A DNA stretch of 64,000 nt from Mycobacterium triplex (GCF_000689255.1 NZ_HG964446.1:3826734-3890733), one strand, 5' to 3'; shown: positions 42,444-51,352, counted from the first letter of the stretch. Notes: generated by a model from the letters alone, not told the origin. Made by a program: numbers and translations.

Positions 42444-44360
42444 ATGGGTGTGACTGGTGGGACTCAGTTGAGTTTCGCCGACCTGGCATCCGGCGGGGAC
42501 TCGACCTGGGCGCCCACCGACGACATCCCGCTGCGGGAGACCACGTTCGTGGTGGTGGACCTGGAGACGACCGGCGGACGCAGCCGCGGAAAACACGGTG
42601 CGACCGCCGACGCCATCACCGAGATCGGGGCGGTCAAGGTCCGCGGTGGCGTCGTGCTCGGCGAATTCGGCACCCTGGTGGACCCGCAGCGCAGCATCCC
42701 ACCACAGATCGTGCAGTTGACCGGCATCACGACGACGATGGTGTGCGACGCCCCGACCATCGACGCGGTGCTGCCGATGTTTCTGGAGTTCGCCGGCCTG
42801 GACAGCGGGGCGGTGCTGGTCGCCCACAACGCGGGGTTCGACGTCGGATTTCTACGCGCGGCCGCCGAACACTGCGAAATCCGTTGGCCCAGAACCCAAG
42901 TGCTGTGCACGGTCCGGCTGGCGCGCCGGGTGCTGAGCCGGGAAGAGGCACCCAGTGTGGCGCTGGCCGCGTTGGCGCGGCTGTTCGCGGTCGCCGCCCA
43001 ACCCACTCACCGCGCCCTCGACGACGCGCGCGCGACCGTCGACGTGCTGCACGCGCTGATCGAGCGGGTGGGCAACCAGGGCGTGCACACCTACTCCGAC
43101 CTGCGCTCGTATCTGCCCGACGTGACGCCGACCCAGCGCCGCAAGCGGGTGCTCGCCGCGCACCTGCCGCGCCGGCCCGGGGTGTACCTGTTCCGCGGGC
43201 CGTCGGGCGAGGTGCTCTACGTCGGCACCGCCGTCGACCTGCGCCGCCGGGTAAGCCAGTACTTCACCGGCGCCGACCCGCGCGGCCGGATGAAAGAGAT
43301 GGTCGCGCTGGCCTCCGCGGTCGACCACGTCGAGTGCGCGCACGCGCTGGAGGCCGGGGTGCGCGAGCTGCGGATGCTGGCCGCGCACGCGCCGCCCTAC
43401 AACCGCCGCTCGAGGTTCCCGCACCGTTGGTGGTGGGTGGCGCTCAGCGACGAGGCATTCCCGCGGCTGTCGGTGGTGCGGGCCCCGCGGCACGACCGCG
43501 TCATCGGGCCGTTTCGGTCCCGCAGCGACGCCGCCGACACCGCGCGGCTGCTGGCACGGTTCACCGGAATCCGCACCTGCACAACACGACTCGGCCGCTG
43601 CGCCCGGCACGGGCCGGCCTGCCCCGAGGTCGAAGTGTCCCCCTGCCCCGCCGCCCGCGACCTGACCGCCGCGCAGTACGCCGAGGCGACGCGGCGCGCC
43701 GCGGCACTGATCGACGGCGCGGACAACAGCGCGTTGGCCGCCGCCGTCGATCAGGTCACGGCGCTGGCCGAGCATCGCCACTTCGAGAGCGCGGCGCGGC
43801 TGCGCGACCGCACCGCCGCCGCCGTCGACGCGCTGTGGCGGGGCCAGCGGCTGCGGGCGCTGGCCGCGCTGCCCGAGCTGATCGCCGCGGCCCCGGACGG
43901 CAACGGGGGCTACCACCTCGCCGTCATCCGCTACGGCCAGCTCGCCGCGGCCGGAACCGCCAGGCGCGGGGTGCCACCGATGCCGGTCATCGACGCGATT
44001 CACGCTGGCGCACAAGCGATTTTGACGGCCGAGGCCCCGCTGGGCGGTGCGCTGGTCGAGGAGACCGCGCTGATCGCGCGGTGGCTGGCCGCCCCGGGGG
44101 TGCGCATCGTGCGGGTCGCCGACGACCTCGGCTGGGCGTCGCCGCTGCGCTCGGCCGGCGCCTGGGCGGGGTGGGCGGCAGCGGCGCGCTCGGCGCGGCT
44201 GGCGTGGCAACAGGATCCGGCGCGCGGACCGGACTCAGGCCTGCTGGCTGAACCGCACCCAACGCGCGAGCAGCTGCTCGGCGGCCCCGGAGTCGATGGC
44301 CGCACCGGCCCGCTCCAGCCCGTCCTCCCACGCCGGCAGCCATTCGGCGCGGCTGGATAG
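42444..44360 (+). CDS. DnaQ-like exonuclease / UvrC N-terminal (GIY-YIG) fusion (Rv2191 type)
   Basis: A 638-residue two-domain nuclease. The N-terminal DEDDh exonuclease has Asp39/Glu41 (VVVDLETTGG), HNAGFDVGFL and HRALDDARATVD. After a linker, a GIY-YIG endonuclease domain begins at RPGVYLFRGPSGEVLYVGTA, with the UvrC-like Arg/Tyr region NRRSRFPHRWWW and a later UVR-like segment. A DNA-repair role (Cho/UvrC-like incision with end processing) is inferred. The ATG stands 15 nt after the IS transposase stop, and its TAGGAG Shine-Dalgarno lies in the IS end. The last 126 bp overlap trpD in antisense. Confidence 0.87.
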   Translation: MGVTGGTQLSFADLASGGDSTWAPTDDIPLRETTFVVVDLETTGGRSRGKHGATADAITEIGAVKVRGGVVLGEFGTLVDPQRSIPPQIVQLTGITTTMVCDAPTIDAVLPMFLEFAGLDSGAVLVAHNAGFDVGFLRAAAEHCEIRWPRTQVLCTVRLARRVLSREEAPSVALAALARLFAVAAQPTHRALDDARATVDVLHALIERVGNQGVHTYSDLRSYLPDVTPTQRRKRVLAAHLPRRPGVYLFRGPSGEVLYVGTAVDLRRRVSQYFTGADPRGRMKEMVALASAVDHVECAHALEAGVRELRMLAAHAPPYNRRSRFPHRWWWVALSDEAFPRLSVVRAPRHDRVIGPFRSRSDAADTARLLARFTGIRTCTTRLGRCARHGPACPEVEVSPCPAARDLTAAQYAEATRRAAALIDGADNSALAAAVDQVTALAEHRHFESAARLRDRTAAAVDALWRGQRLRALAALPELIAAAPDGNGGYHLAVIRYGQLAAAGTARRGVPPMPVIDAIHAGAQAILTAEAPLGGALVEETALIARWLAAPGVRIVRVADDLGWASPLRSAGAWAGWAAAARSARLAWQQDPARGPDSGLLAEPHPTREQLLGGPGVDGRTGPLQPVLPRRQPFGAAG

Positions 44361-45338
44361 GCCCGCATGCGCAACGATCGCGCCGGCGGCGTTGAGCACG
44401 ACGGCGTCACGGACCGCCCCCTTGACCCCGCCCAGCACGGCGCGCACCTCTTCGGCGTTGGCGTAGGCGTCGCCGCCCAGCAGCTGGTCCAGCTCGGCGC
44501 GGGCGAACCCGAATCCCGCGGGATCGAATGTCAGCTTGTCCACCGTGCCGGCCTGCACGCGCCAAATCGTGCTGGTGGTCGTCGTGGTCAGTTCGTCCAG
44601 GCCGTCGTCGCCGTGCACGACCAGCACGCTGGCCCGCCGCGCGGCGAACACCCCGGCCATCACCTCGGCGAGGTTGGCGAACGCGCAGCCGATCAGGCCG
44701 GCCCGCGGCAAAGCCGGGTTGGTAAGCGGCCCAAGGAGATTGAAGACCGTCGGGATACCGATCTCGCGGCGCACGGCCGACGCGTGCCGGTAGGACGGAT
44801 GGAACGCCGGCGCGAAGCAGAACCCGATCCCGACTTCGGCCAGGCTGCGCGCGACCTGGTCGGGCCCCAGATCGATGCGCACCCCGAGGGCCTCGAGCGT
44901 GTCGGCACCGCCGGACAGCGAGGACGCCGCCCGGTTGCCGTGTTTGACCACCGGCACCCCCGCGGCCGCGACCACGATCGCGGCCATCGTGGACAGGTTG
45001 ACGGTGTTGACGCCGTCGCCGCCGGTACCGACGATGTCGACGGCGTCACCGCGGATCGCCTCGGCGGGGATGCGGTGCGCGTGGCTGAGCATCACCTCGG
45101 CCAGCTCACTGACCTCGGCAGCGGTGGGCACCTTCATCTTCATCGCGACCGCGAAGGCCGCGATCTGGGCCGGGCGCGCGTTGCCCGTCATGATCTGGTC
45201 CATCGCCCATGCGGCCTGGCCGCGGGCCAGGTTCTGCCCGTCGGTCAGGCGGGCCAGCAACTGCGGCCAGGTCGGCGTGGCCCCGGGAGCGGTAGCGGAA
45301 AACGCCCGGGGCGGCGGAGCCTCAGATGACAGAGCCAC
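44235..45338 (-). CDS. trpD: anthranilate phosphoribosyltransferase
   Basis: TrpD joins anthranilate to PRPP in tryptophan synthesis. The 367-residue product has the PRPP-binding GTGGDGVNTVNLST motif, KHGNRAASSLSGGADTLEALG, the metal/diphosphate residues in HGDDGLDELTTT and the family C-terminus ARWVRFSQQA. GTG at 45338 (VALSSEAPPP) is chosen; upstream codons belong to the ctaE promoter region. Its 3' end overlaps the convergent nuclease gene by 126 bp. Confidence 0.95.
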   Translation of the reverse strand: MALSSEAPPPRAFSATAPGATPTWPQLLARLTDGQNLARGQAAWAMDQIMTGNARPAQIAAFAVAMKMKVPTAAEVSELAEVMLSHAHRIPAEAIRGDAVDIVGTGGDGVNTVNLSTMAAIVVAAAGVPVVKHGNRAASSLSGGADTLEALGVRIDLGPDQVARSLAEVGIGFCFAPAFHPSYRHASAVRREIGIPTVFNLLGPLTNPALPRAGLIGCAFANLAEVMAGVFAARRASVLVVHGDDGLDELTTTTTSTIWRVQAGTVDKLTFDPAGFGFARAELDQLLGGDAYANAEEVRAVLGGVKGAVRDAVVLNAAGAIVAHAGLSSRAEWLPAWEDGLERAGAAIDSGAAEQLLARWVRFSQQA

Positions 45339-45476
45339 GCGCCGATGGTCCCACGCGGAGCAACCGACACCCAACCGTCGTTTCGGCGCCCGGAAAAGTT
45401 CCACAAAAACGACGCGCGGGGGCGAATTTCCGCCCCGGGTAGAGTTCAACAACTACAAAGCGTCATACTTGCGGAT

Positions 45477-46088
45477 GTGACGAGTGCTGTAGGGACCTCG
45501 GGGACCGCGATCACGTCGCGAGTTCATTCGCTGAATCGGCCCAACATGGTCAGTGTCGGCACCATAGTGTGGCTGTCCAGTGAACTTATGTTCTTTGCTG
45601 GCCTGTTCGCGTTCTATTTCACGGCGCGGGCGCAGGCCGGCGGGAACTGGCCGCCGCCGCCCACCGAGCTGAATCTGTACCAAGCCGTGCCGGTGACTCT
45701 GGTGTTGATCGCGTCGTCGTTCACCTGCCAGATGGGCGTGTTCGCCGCCGAGCGCGGCGACGTGTTCGGCCTGCGCCGCTGGTACGTGGTCACCTTCCTG
45801 ATGGGACTGTTCTTCGTCCTCGGGCAGGCCTACGAGTACTTCCACCTGGGCACCCACGGGACGACCATCCACGGCAGCGCCTACGGCAGCGTGTTCTATC
45901 TGGCCACCGGTTTCCACGGCCTGCACGTCACCGGCGGACTGATCGCCTTCATATTCCTGCTGGTGCGCACCGGGATGAGCAAGTTCACGCCGGCCCAGGC
46001 GACGGCCAGCATCGTCGTCTCCTACTACTGGCATTTCGTCGACATCGTGTGGATCGCGCTGTTCACCGTGATCTATTTCATCCGCTGA
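45477..46088 (+). CDS. ctaE: cytochrome c oxidase subunit III
   Basis: CtaE is subunit III of the aa3-type cytochrome c oxidase and part of the bcc-aa3 supercomplex. The 203-residue product has five membrane segments; HSLNRPNMVSVGTIVWLSSELMFF at the start and VSYYWHFVDIVWIALF at the end are diagnostic. The GTG at 45477 gives VTSAVGTSGTAITSR. It heads the plus-strand run ctaE-qcrC-qcrA-qcrB, with qcrC 40 bp downstream. Confidence 0.96.
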   Translation: MTSAVGTSGTAITSRVHSLNRPNMVSVGTIVWLSSELMFFAGLFAFYFTARAQAGGNWPPPPTELNLYQAVPVTLVLIASSFTCQMGVFAAERGDVFGLRRWYVVTFLMGLFFVLGQAYEYFHLGTHGTTIHGSAYGSVFYLATGFHGLHVTGGLIAFIFLLVRTGMSKFTPAQATASIVVSYYWHFVDIVWIALFTVIYFIR

Positions 46089-46128
46089 AGGCCGGCGCTT
46101 TCAAAGAGGAATGAACAGGAGTGCTCGG

Positions 46129-47001
46129 TTGAAGAAACTGGGATTCACCCGATCCCGCGGCCGCAAGCCGCAGAGTCAGCTTGGGAAAAAGGCCGGGAAA
46201 GAGCAGAGCAGGCGGCGGCTGCGCCGTCGGCTGTCCGGCGGCCTGCTGCTGATGATCGCGCTGACCATCTCCGGCGGGCTGGCCGCGGTGCTGACCCCGA
46301 CTCCCCAGGTCGCCGTCGCCGACGAGTCGAGCTCGGCGCTGCTGCGCAACGGCAAGCAGCTGTTCGACACCTCGTGCGTGTCCTGCCACGGCGCCAACCT
46401 GCAAGGCGTGCCGGATCACGGGCCCAGCCTGATCGGCGTCGGCGAGGCCGCCGTCTACTTCCAGGTGTCCAGCGGCCGCATGCCGGCCATGCGCGGCGAG
46501 GCCCAGGCCCCGCGCAAAGCGCCGATCTTCGACGAGGCCCAGACCGACGCGATCGGGGCATACGTGCAGGCCAACGGTGGCGGCCCCACCGTGGTGCGCA
46601 ACCCCGACGGCAGCGTTGCGATGCACTCGCTGCGCGGCGACGACCTGGGCCGCGGCGGGGATCTGTTCCGGCTCAACTGCGCCTCGTGCCACAACTTCAC
46701 CGGTAAGGGCGGCGCGCTGTCGTCGGGCAAGTTCGCGCCCGACCTCGGTGAGGCCAACGAGCAGCAGATCCTGACGGCGATGCTGACCGGCCCGCAGAAC
46801 ATGCCGAAGTTCGCCGACCGCCAGCTGTCCTTCGAGGCCAAGAAGGACATCATCGGTTACGTCAAGAGCGTCACCGAGGAGCGTTCGCCGGGTGGCTACG
46901 GCCTGGGCGGTTTCGGACCCGCGCCGGAGGGCATGGCGATGTGGATCATCGGGATGGTCGCCGCTATCGCGTTGGCACTGTGGATTGGGGCGCGAGCATG
47001 A
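46129..47001 (+). CDS. qcrC: cytochrome bc1 diheme cytochrome c subunit QcrC
   Basis: QcrC carries two c-type hemes that pass electrons from the Rieske centre to the CuA site, replacing a soluble cytochrome c. The 290-residue product has a basic N-terminus, a signal/membrane segment (LLLMIALTISGGLAAVL), two heme-binding motifs CVSCH and CASCH, and a C-terminal membrane anchor. TTG at 46129 is chosen: AGGAG is 7 nt upstream, whereas the ATG at 46111 abuts its GAGGA with no spacing. The stop overlaps the qcrA ATG (ATGA). Confidence 0.95.
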   Translation: MKKLGFTRSRGRKPQSQLGKKAGKEQSRRRLRRRLSGGLLLMIALTISGGLAAVLTPTPQVAVADESSSALLRNGKQLFDTSCVSCHGANLQGVPDHGPSLIGVGEAAVYFQVSSGRMPAMRGEAQAPRKAPIFDEAQTDAIGAYVQANGGGPTVVRNPDGSVAMHSLRGDDLGRGGDLFRLNCASCHNFTGKGGALSSGKFAPDLGEANEQQILTAMLTGPQNMPKFADRQLSFEAKKDIIGYVKSVTEERSPGGYGLGGFGPAPEGMAMWIIGMVAAIALALWIGARA

Positions 47002-48176
47002 GCTCGGAAAGCACAGGAGTCGGTAAAGAGCCGGACCAGGCCGCACTGGCCGCGATGTCCAACCAGGAACTGCTCGCCCTCGGCGGCAAGATCGACGGCG
47101 TCGAGACCGTCTTCAAGGAGCCGCGCTGGCCGGTCGAGGGCACCAAGGCCGAAAAGCGCGCCGAGCGCGGCGTCGCCATGTGGCTTTTGCTGGGCGGCGG
47201 CTTCGGGCTGGCGCTGCTGCTGATCTTCTTGTTCTGGCCGTGGGAGTACAAGGGCAACGAGCAGGCCGGCAGCTTCGTCTACTCGCTGACCACGCCGCTG
47301 TACGGCCTCACCTTCGGGATGTCCATCCTGTCGATTGCCGTCGGCGCGATCTTGTTCCAGAAACGCTTTATCCCAGAAGAGATTTCGATTCAGGACCGCC
47401 ACGACGGCGCCTCCCGCGACCTCGACCGCAAGACGGTCGTCGCGAACCTGACCGACGCGTATCAGACGTCGACGATCGGGCGCCGCAAGCTGATCGGGGC
47501 GTCGTTCGGCCTGGGCCTGGGCGCGTTCGGCCTCGGTACCCTGGTGGCGTTTGCCGGCGGCCTGATCAAAAACCCGTGGAAGCCGGTCGTGCCCACCGCC
47601 GACGGCATGAAAGCCGTGCTGTGGACGTCGGGCTGGACCCCGCGCTACCACGGCGAGACCATCTACCTGGCGCGGGCCACCGGCGCCACCGATGGCGCGC
47701 CGTTCGTCAAGATGCGACCCGAAGACATCGACGCCGGCGGCATGGAGACGGTGTTCCCGTGGCGGGAGTCCGACGGCGACGGCACCACGGTCGAATCGCA
47801 CGAGAAGCTGGTCGCCATCAAGCTGGGTGTGCGTAATCCCGTGATGCTCATCCGCATTCGGCCCACCGACATGCCGCGGGTGGTCAAGCGTCAGAAGCAG
47901 GAGAGCTTCAACTTCGGCGAGTTCTTCGCCTTCACCAAGGTCTGCTCGCACCTGGGCTGCCCGTCGTCGCTGTACGAGCAGCAGTCCTACCGAATCCTGT
48001 GCCCCTGCCACCAATCGCAGTTCGACGCCCTGCATTTCGCCAAGCCGATCTTCGGACCGGCGGCCCGCGCGTTGGCGCAACTGCCGATCACCATCGACTC
48101 AAACGGGTATCTGGTTGCCAACGGTGACTTCATCGAGCCCGTCGGTCCTGCATTCTGGGAGAGGACGACAACATGA
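46998..48176 (+). CDS. qcrA: cytochrome bc1 Rieske iron-sulfur subunit QcrA
   Basis: QcrA holds the 2Fe-2S Rieske cluster. The 392-residue product has three membrane segments in the N-terminal half (the actinobacterial arrangement) and the cluster ligands in CSHLGC and CPCHQSQF. The ATG lies in an ATGA overlap with qcrC; qcrB overlaps its stop the same way. The N-terminus before EPDQAALAAMSNQELL is shorter than the form I recall in M. tuberculosis. Confidence 0.96.
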   Translation: MSSESTGVGKEPDQAALAAMSNQELLALGGKIDGVETVFKEPRWPVEGTKAEKRAERGVAMWLLLGGGFGLALLLIFLFWPWEYKGNEQAGSFVYSLTTPLYGLTFGMSILSIAVGAILFQKRFIPEEISIQDRHDGASRDLDRKTVVANLTDAYQTSTIGRRKLIGASFGLGLGAFGLGTLVAFAGGLIKNPWKPVVPTADGMKAVLWTSGWTPRYHGETIYLARATGATDGAPFVKMRPEDIDAGGMETVFPWRESDGDGTTVESHEKLVAIKLGVRNPVMLIRIRPTDMPRVVKRQKQESFNFGEFFAFTKVCSHLGCPSSLYEQQSYRILCPCHQSQFDALHFAKPIFGPAARALAQLPITIDSNGYLVANGDFIEPVGPAFWERTTT

Positions 48177-49819
48177 GTCCGAAACTGAGTCCCCCGAAGA
48201 TCGGTGATGTGCTGGCCCGCCAGGGCGAGGACATCGACAGCCGGTATCACCCGTCGGCCGCGGTGCGCCGGCAGCTCAACAAGGTCTTCCCGACGCACTG
48301 GTCGTTCCTGCTCGGTGAGATCGCGATGTACAGCTTCTTCGTGCTGCTGATCACCGGCGTGTACCTGACGCTGTTCTTCGACCCGTCGATGGTCGACGTC
48401 ACCTACAACGGCGTGTACCAGCCGCTGCGCGGCGTCGAGATGTCACGGGCCTACCAGTCCGCGCTCGACATCTCCTTCGAGGTGCGCGGCGGCCTGTTCG
48501 TCCGCCAGATTCACCACTGGGCCGCGCTGATGTTCTCCGCGTCGATCATGGTGCACCTGGCGCGCATCTTCTTCACCGGCGCGTTCCGCCGGCCCCGCGA
48601 GGCGAACTGGGTGATCGGCTCGCTGCTGCTGATCCTGTCCATGTTCGAGGGCTACTTCGGCTACTCGCTGCCCGACGACCTGCTCTCCGGTATCGGTCTG
48701 CGGGCCGCGCTCTCGTCGATCACGCTGGGCATGCCGGTGATCGGAACCTGGTTGCACTGGGCACTTTTCGGCGGTGACTTCCCCGGCACCATCCTGATCC
48801 CCCGGATGTACGCCCTGCACATCCTGTTGATCCCGGGCATCATCCTGGCGTTGATCGGGCTGCACCTGGCCATGGTGTGGTTCCAGAAGCACACCCAGTT
48901 CCCCGGCCCGGGACGCACCGAGCACAACGTCGTCGGCGTGCGCGTCATGCCGGTCTTCGCGGTCAAGTCCGGCGCGTTCTTCGCCGCCATCGTCGGTGTG
49001 CTTGGCCTGATGGGCGGCCTGCTACAGATCAACCCGATCTGGAACCTGGGGCCCTACAAGCCATCTCAGGTGTCGGCCGGCTCGCAGCCCGACTTCTACA
49101 TGATGTGGACGGAAGGCCTGGCACGTATCTGGCCGCCGTGGGAGTTCTACATCGGGCACTACACCATCCCCGCGGTGGTCTGGGTTGCGCTGATCATGGG
49201 CGGGGTGTTCACCCTGCTGATCGTGTATCCGTTCCTGGAGAAGCGGTTCAGCGGTGACAGGGCGCATCACAACCTGCTGCAGCGGCCGCGTGATGTGCCG
49301 GTGCGGACCTCGATCGGCGCGATGGCGATTGCCTTCTACATGTTGCTGACGCTGTGCGCGATGAACGACATCATCGCGTTCACGTTCCACATCTCGCTGA
49401 ACGCGACGACGTGGATCGGGCGTATCGGCATGGTGATCCTGCCGCCGTTCGTCTTCTTCATCAGCTACCGCTGGTGCATCGGGCTGCAGCGCAGCGACCG
49501 CGCTCTGCTCGAGCACGGCGTCGAGACCGGCATCATCAAGCGGCTGCCGCACGGTGCCTACATCGAGCTGCACCAGCCGCTCGGCCCGGTCGACGACCAC
49601 GGCCACCCGCTCCCGCTGGAGTACCAGGGGGCGCCGATACCCAACAAGATGAACAAGCTGGGTTCGGCCGGTTCGCCGGGCAGCGGCAGCTTCTTGTTCG
49701 CCGACCCGCCGTCCGAGGATGCGGCGCTGCGCGAGGCGGCCCACGCCTCCGAGCAGCGTGCGCTGACCGCGCTGCGGGAACGCCAGGAGACCAACGGGTC
49801 CTCGAACGGCGAGCATTAG
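48173..49819 (+). CDS. qcrB: cytochrome bc1 cytochrome b subunit QcrB
   Basis: QcrB is the quinol-oxidising heme b subunit and the target of Q203 (telacebec). The 548-residue product has the heme-ligand histidines (RQIHHWAALM, WLHWALFG and others), the quinol-site PPW (RIWPPWEFY, near 320-325) and a long cytoplasmic C-terminal tail. Residues Trp312 and Thr313 (MMWTEG), where resistance changes are known, are present. The ATG overlaps the qcrA stop. The stop overlaps that of the DUF5994 gene. Confidence 0.97.
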   Translation: MSPKLSPPKIGDVLARQGEDIDSRYHPSAAVRRQLNKVFPTHWSFLLGEIAMYSFFVLLITGVYLTLFFDPSMVDVTYNGVYQPLRGVEMSRAYQSALDISFEVRGGLFVRQIHHWAALMFSASIMVHLARIFFTGAFRRPREANWVIGSLLLILSMFEGYFGYSLPDDLLSGIGLRAALSSITLGMPVIGTWLHWALFGGDFPGTILIPRMYALHILLIPGIILALIGLHLAMVWFQKHTQFPGPGRTEHNVVGVRVMPVFAVKSGAFFAAIVGVLGLMGGLLQINPIWNLGPYKPSQVSAGSQPDFYMMWTEGLARIWPPWEFYIGHYTIPAVVWVALIMGGVFTLLIVYPFLEKRFSGDRAHHNLLQRPRDVPVRTSIGAMAIAFYMLLTLCAMNDIIAFTFHISLNATTWIGRIGMVILPPFVFFISYRWCIGLQRSDRALLEHGVETGIIKRLPHGAYIELHQPLGPVDDHGHPLPLEYQGAPIPNKMNKLGSAGSPGSGSFLFADPPSEDAALREAAHASEQRALTALRERQETNGSSNGEH

Positions 49820-50262
49820 CTACAGCTGGCGGCGCGTTGCTGTTGGGCGGCGCGCAGGATTGACCCCGCGGTCACGAAGGCCGGCTTGTCCCGGTCGGCG
49901 GCACAGACTGGCAAGTCGGCGGCGCACCGCATTACCATCAGCGCCAGCGCGCTGTAGGTCGCGTACGGGATGATCAGCAGATTGACGCAACGGTCTCCGG
50001 CACCGATCGTCATCACATGGTGGCGCTTCTGGTCCCATCCCGGCCAATTGAAGTCGGGTGGCCGTTGCAGCGGTTGCCAATTGACGTTGATCGACGTGAT
50101 GTCCCCCAGCATGGGAGTCAGAATGGCGACCAGGTCGGGCAATTCGTTGCTCATGCGGTCAGCGCGCGGCCACCACGCGCCGTCGATGACGCGGCCAAGC
50201 TCACGAGCCACCGACAACCGGACGGGTTTGGCTCGGCCCCGACCGCCGAACGGACGGCTCAT
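49816..50262 (-). CDS. DUF5994 family protein
   Basis: The 148-residue product matches the DUF5994 pattern recalled from actinobacteria: a basic start, then RLSVARELGRVIDGAWWPRADRMSNELPDLVAIL with the GAWWPR core, and a central VNWQPLQRPPDFNWPGW block. No enzymatic motif is visible; a Cys-containing C-terminus (CAADLPVCAAD) follows. The ATG at 50262 is chosen; no strong Shine-Dalgarno is seen. I recall no such gene at this locus in H37Rv. It is divergent from the small gene at 50475. Confidence 0.75.
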   Translation of the reverse strand: MSRPFGGRGRAKPVRLSVARELGRVIDGAWWPRADRMSNELPDLVAILTPMLGDITSINVNWQPLQRPPDFNWPGWDQKRHHVMTIGAGDRCVNLLIIPYATYSALALMVMRCAADLPVCAADRDKPAFVTAGSILRAAQQQRAASCS

Positions 50263-50474
50263 CGCAGAGGTCTTGTGCTGCTGGGGGTTGTAGACTTCAC
50301 GGGCGTTCCCTTCGCCGTCGACATCGCCCCCGCGGTTGGGGGCGGCGGAGCGGGGCGCCGATGCGGTGTACCACCGCTGACAACCTGGCCAACTCACGCT
50401 TGACGCTACGCCACAGGTAGGCGGCTACCGAACGTGACTGTGTGAAGCGGCCCAAAAGTGGGGATGGCTGTTTG

Positions 50475-50708
50475 ATGGCGATTCAAGACTGGAACGACGC
50501 ACCCGAGATTCATCCGTCGCAGATTCGAGTGGGTGACGTCATCGGCACGATTCGTCCCACCGCTCTTCGCTACACGGTCAAGATGATCGGCTCACCGCAC
50601 ACGGGTCCGCGGCAGTGGACGTTTTTCTGCCGTGACGACGGAGGTCTGCAGCACACCAGCACGTTCCGGGAGGACGAGTTGGTCCGCAGGTACACCAAAG
50701 CGTCGTGA
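50475..50708 (+). CDS. small hypothetical protein beside DUF5994
   Basis: A 77-residue product (MAIQDWNDAPEIHPSQIRVGDVIG...) with a β-rich middle (LRYTVKMIGSPHTGPRQWTFFCRDDGG) resembling a small barrel such as an SH3- or PAS-like fragment; I recognise no family. ATG at 50475 is preferred with GGGGATGG upstream; a GTG at 50442 would add 11 residues. It is divergent from the DUF5994 gene, and the two probably arrived together. Confidence 0.6.
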   Translation: MAIQDWNDAPEIHPSQIRVGDVIGTIRPTALRYTVKMIGSPHTGPRQWTFFCRDDGGLQHTSTFREDELVRRYTKAS

Positions 50709-50719
50709 CCACCGACCGA

Positions 50720-51352
50720 CTAGGTCGCGGCGATTTCGCGGCGTAGCTGCCGAACGTAGAGCCACTCGAGCGCCGGCATCGCCGCGGTGACGACCGCGGC
50801 CAGTCCGTAGCCGGCCCACGACAGACCGTCCTGCGCGACGGCCATCGAATAGGTCGCGGCGGCGACGGCAATCAGCGCGATGCCCATCGTGCCGGTCAAA
50901 ACGACGGTGCCGCGCAAGAAGATTCGGTCCACGGCCTCGCCGGACCACTCCCCGGTGTCGCCGGTTTTCTGGGCACGCTGCGGGCGCACCCGCTCGACGA
51001 CGGTTCGGGTGGTGGACTGGCGGACGGGCGGGCGTCCCTGCAGGGCCGTCGACCGGACGATCGGCGGTTCGGTCTTGGTCAGCCGGCGGGCCCGCAACAG
51101 CACCGGGATGGCCCCGGCGATGATCAGGGCGGACACGATGATCACCGTGTACAACACCCACGGCGTGCTGTGCGTGTTCCTGGCCGCGCTGTGCAGGCCG
51201 CCGCCCAGCTCGGCCAGCGCGACGGCAGCGGCCACGCTGACGCCCAGCAACAGCAGCCAGATCGCGGCGCAGGTGCCCAGCAGAAGTCGATCGATGACAT
51301 CCGGCGGAACGGTGTCGGACCCGCGTCGATACGCGGAGTATCTGCTGACCAT
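50720..51352 (-). CDS. DUF2561 membrane protein (Rv2197c type)
   Basis: A 210-residue protein with four membrane segments (IWLLLLGVSVAAAVALAEL, VLYTVIIVSALIIAGAIPVLL, VLTGTMGIALIAVAAATY and YGLAAVVTAAMPALEWLY), a cytoplasmic basic loop between the second and third, and the opening VSRYSAYRRGSD. Function unknown. The ATG shares one base with the mmpS3 stop (TGATG), so it is translated from the mmpS3 message. Confidence 0.85.
   Translation of the reverse strand: MVSRYSAYRRGSDTVPPDVIDRLLLGTCAAIWLLLLGVSVAAAVALAELGGGLHSAARNTHSTPWVLYTVIIVSALIIAGAIPVLLRARRLTKTEPPIVRSTALQGRPPVRQSTTRTVVERVRPQRAQKTGDTGEWSGEAVDRIFLRGTVVLTGTMGIALIAVAAATYSMAVAQDGLSWAGYGLAAVVTAAMPALEWLYVRQLRREIAAT

Noticed and set aside
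42990..43006. Open frame antisense to the nuclease start region
   Set aside because: No family features; it is covered by a gene with clear DEDDh motifs.
50263..50397. Extension of the DUF5994 frame to 50397
   Set aside because: The extra 45 codons are low-complexity and cross the divergent promoter region; the conserved part begins after MSRPFGG.
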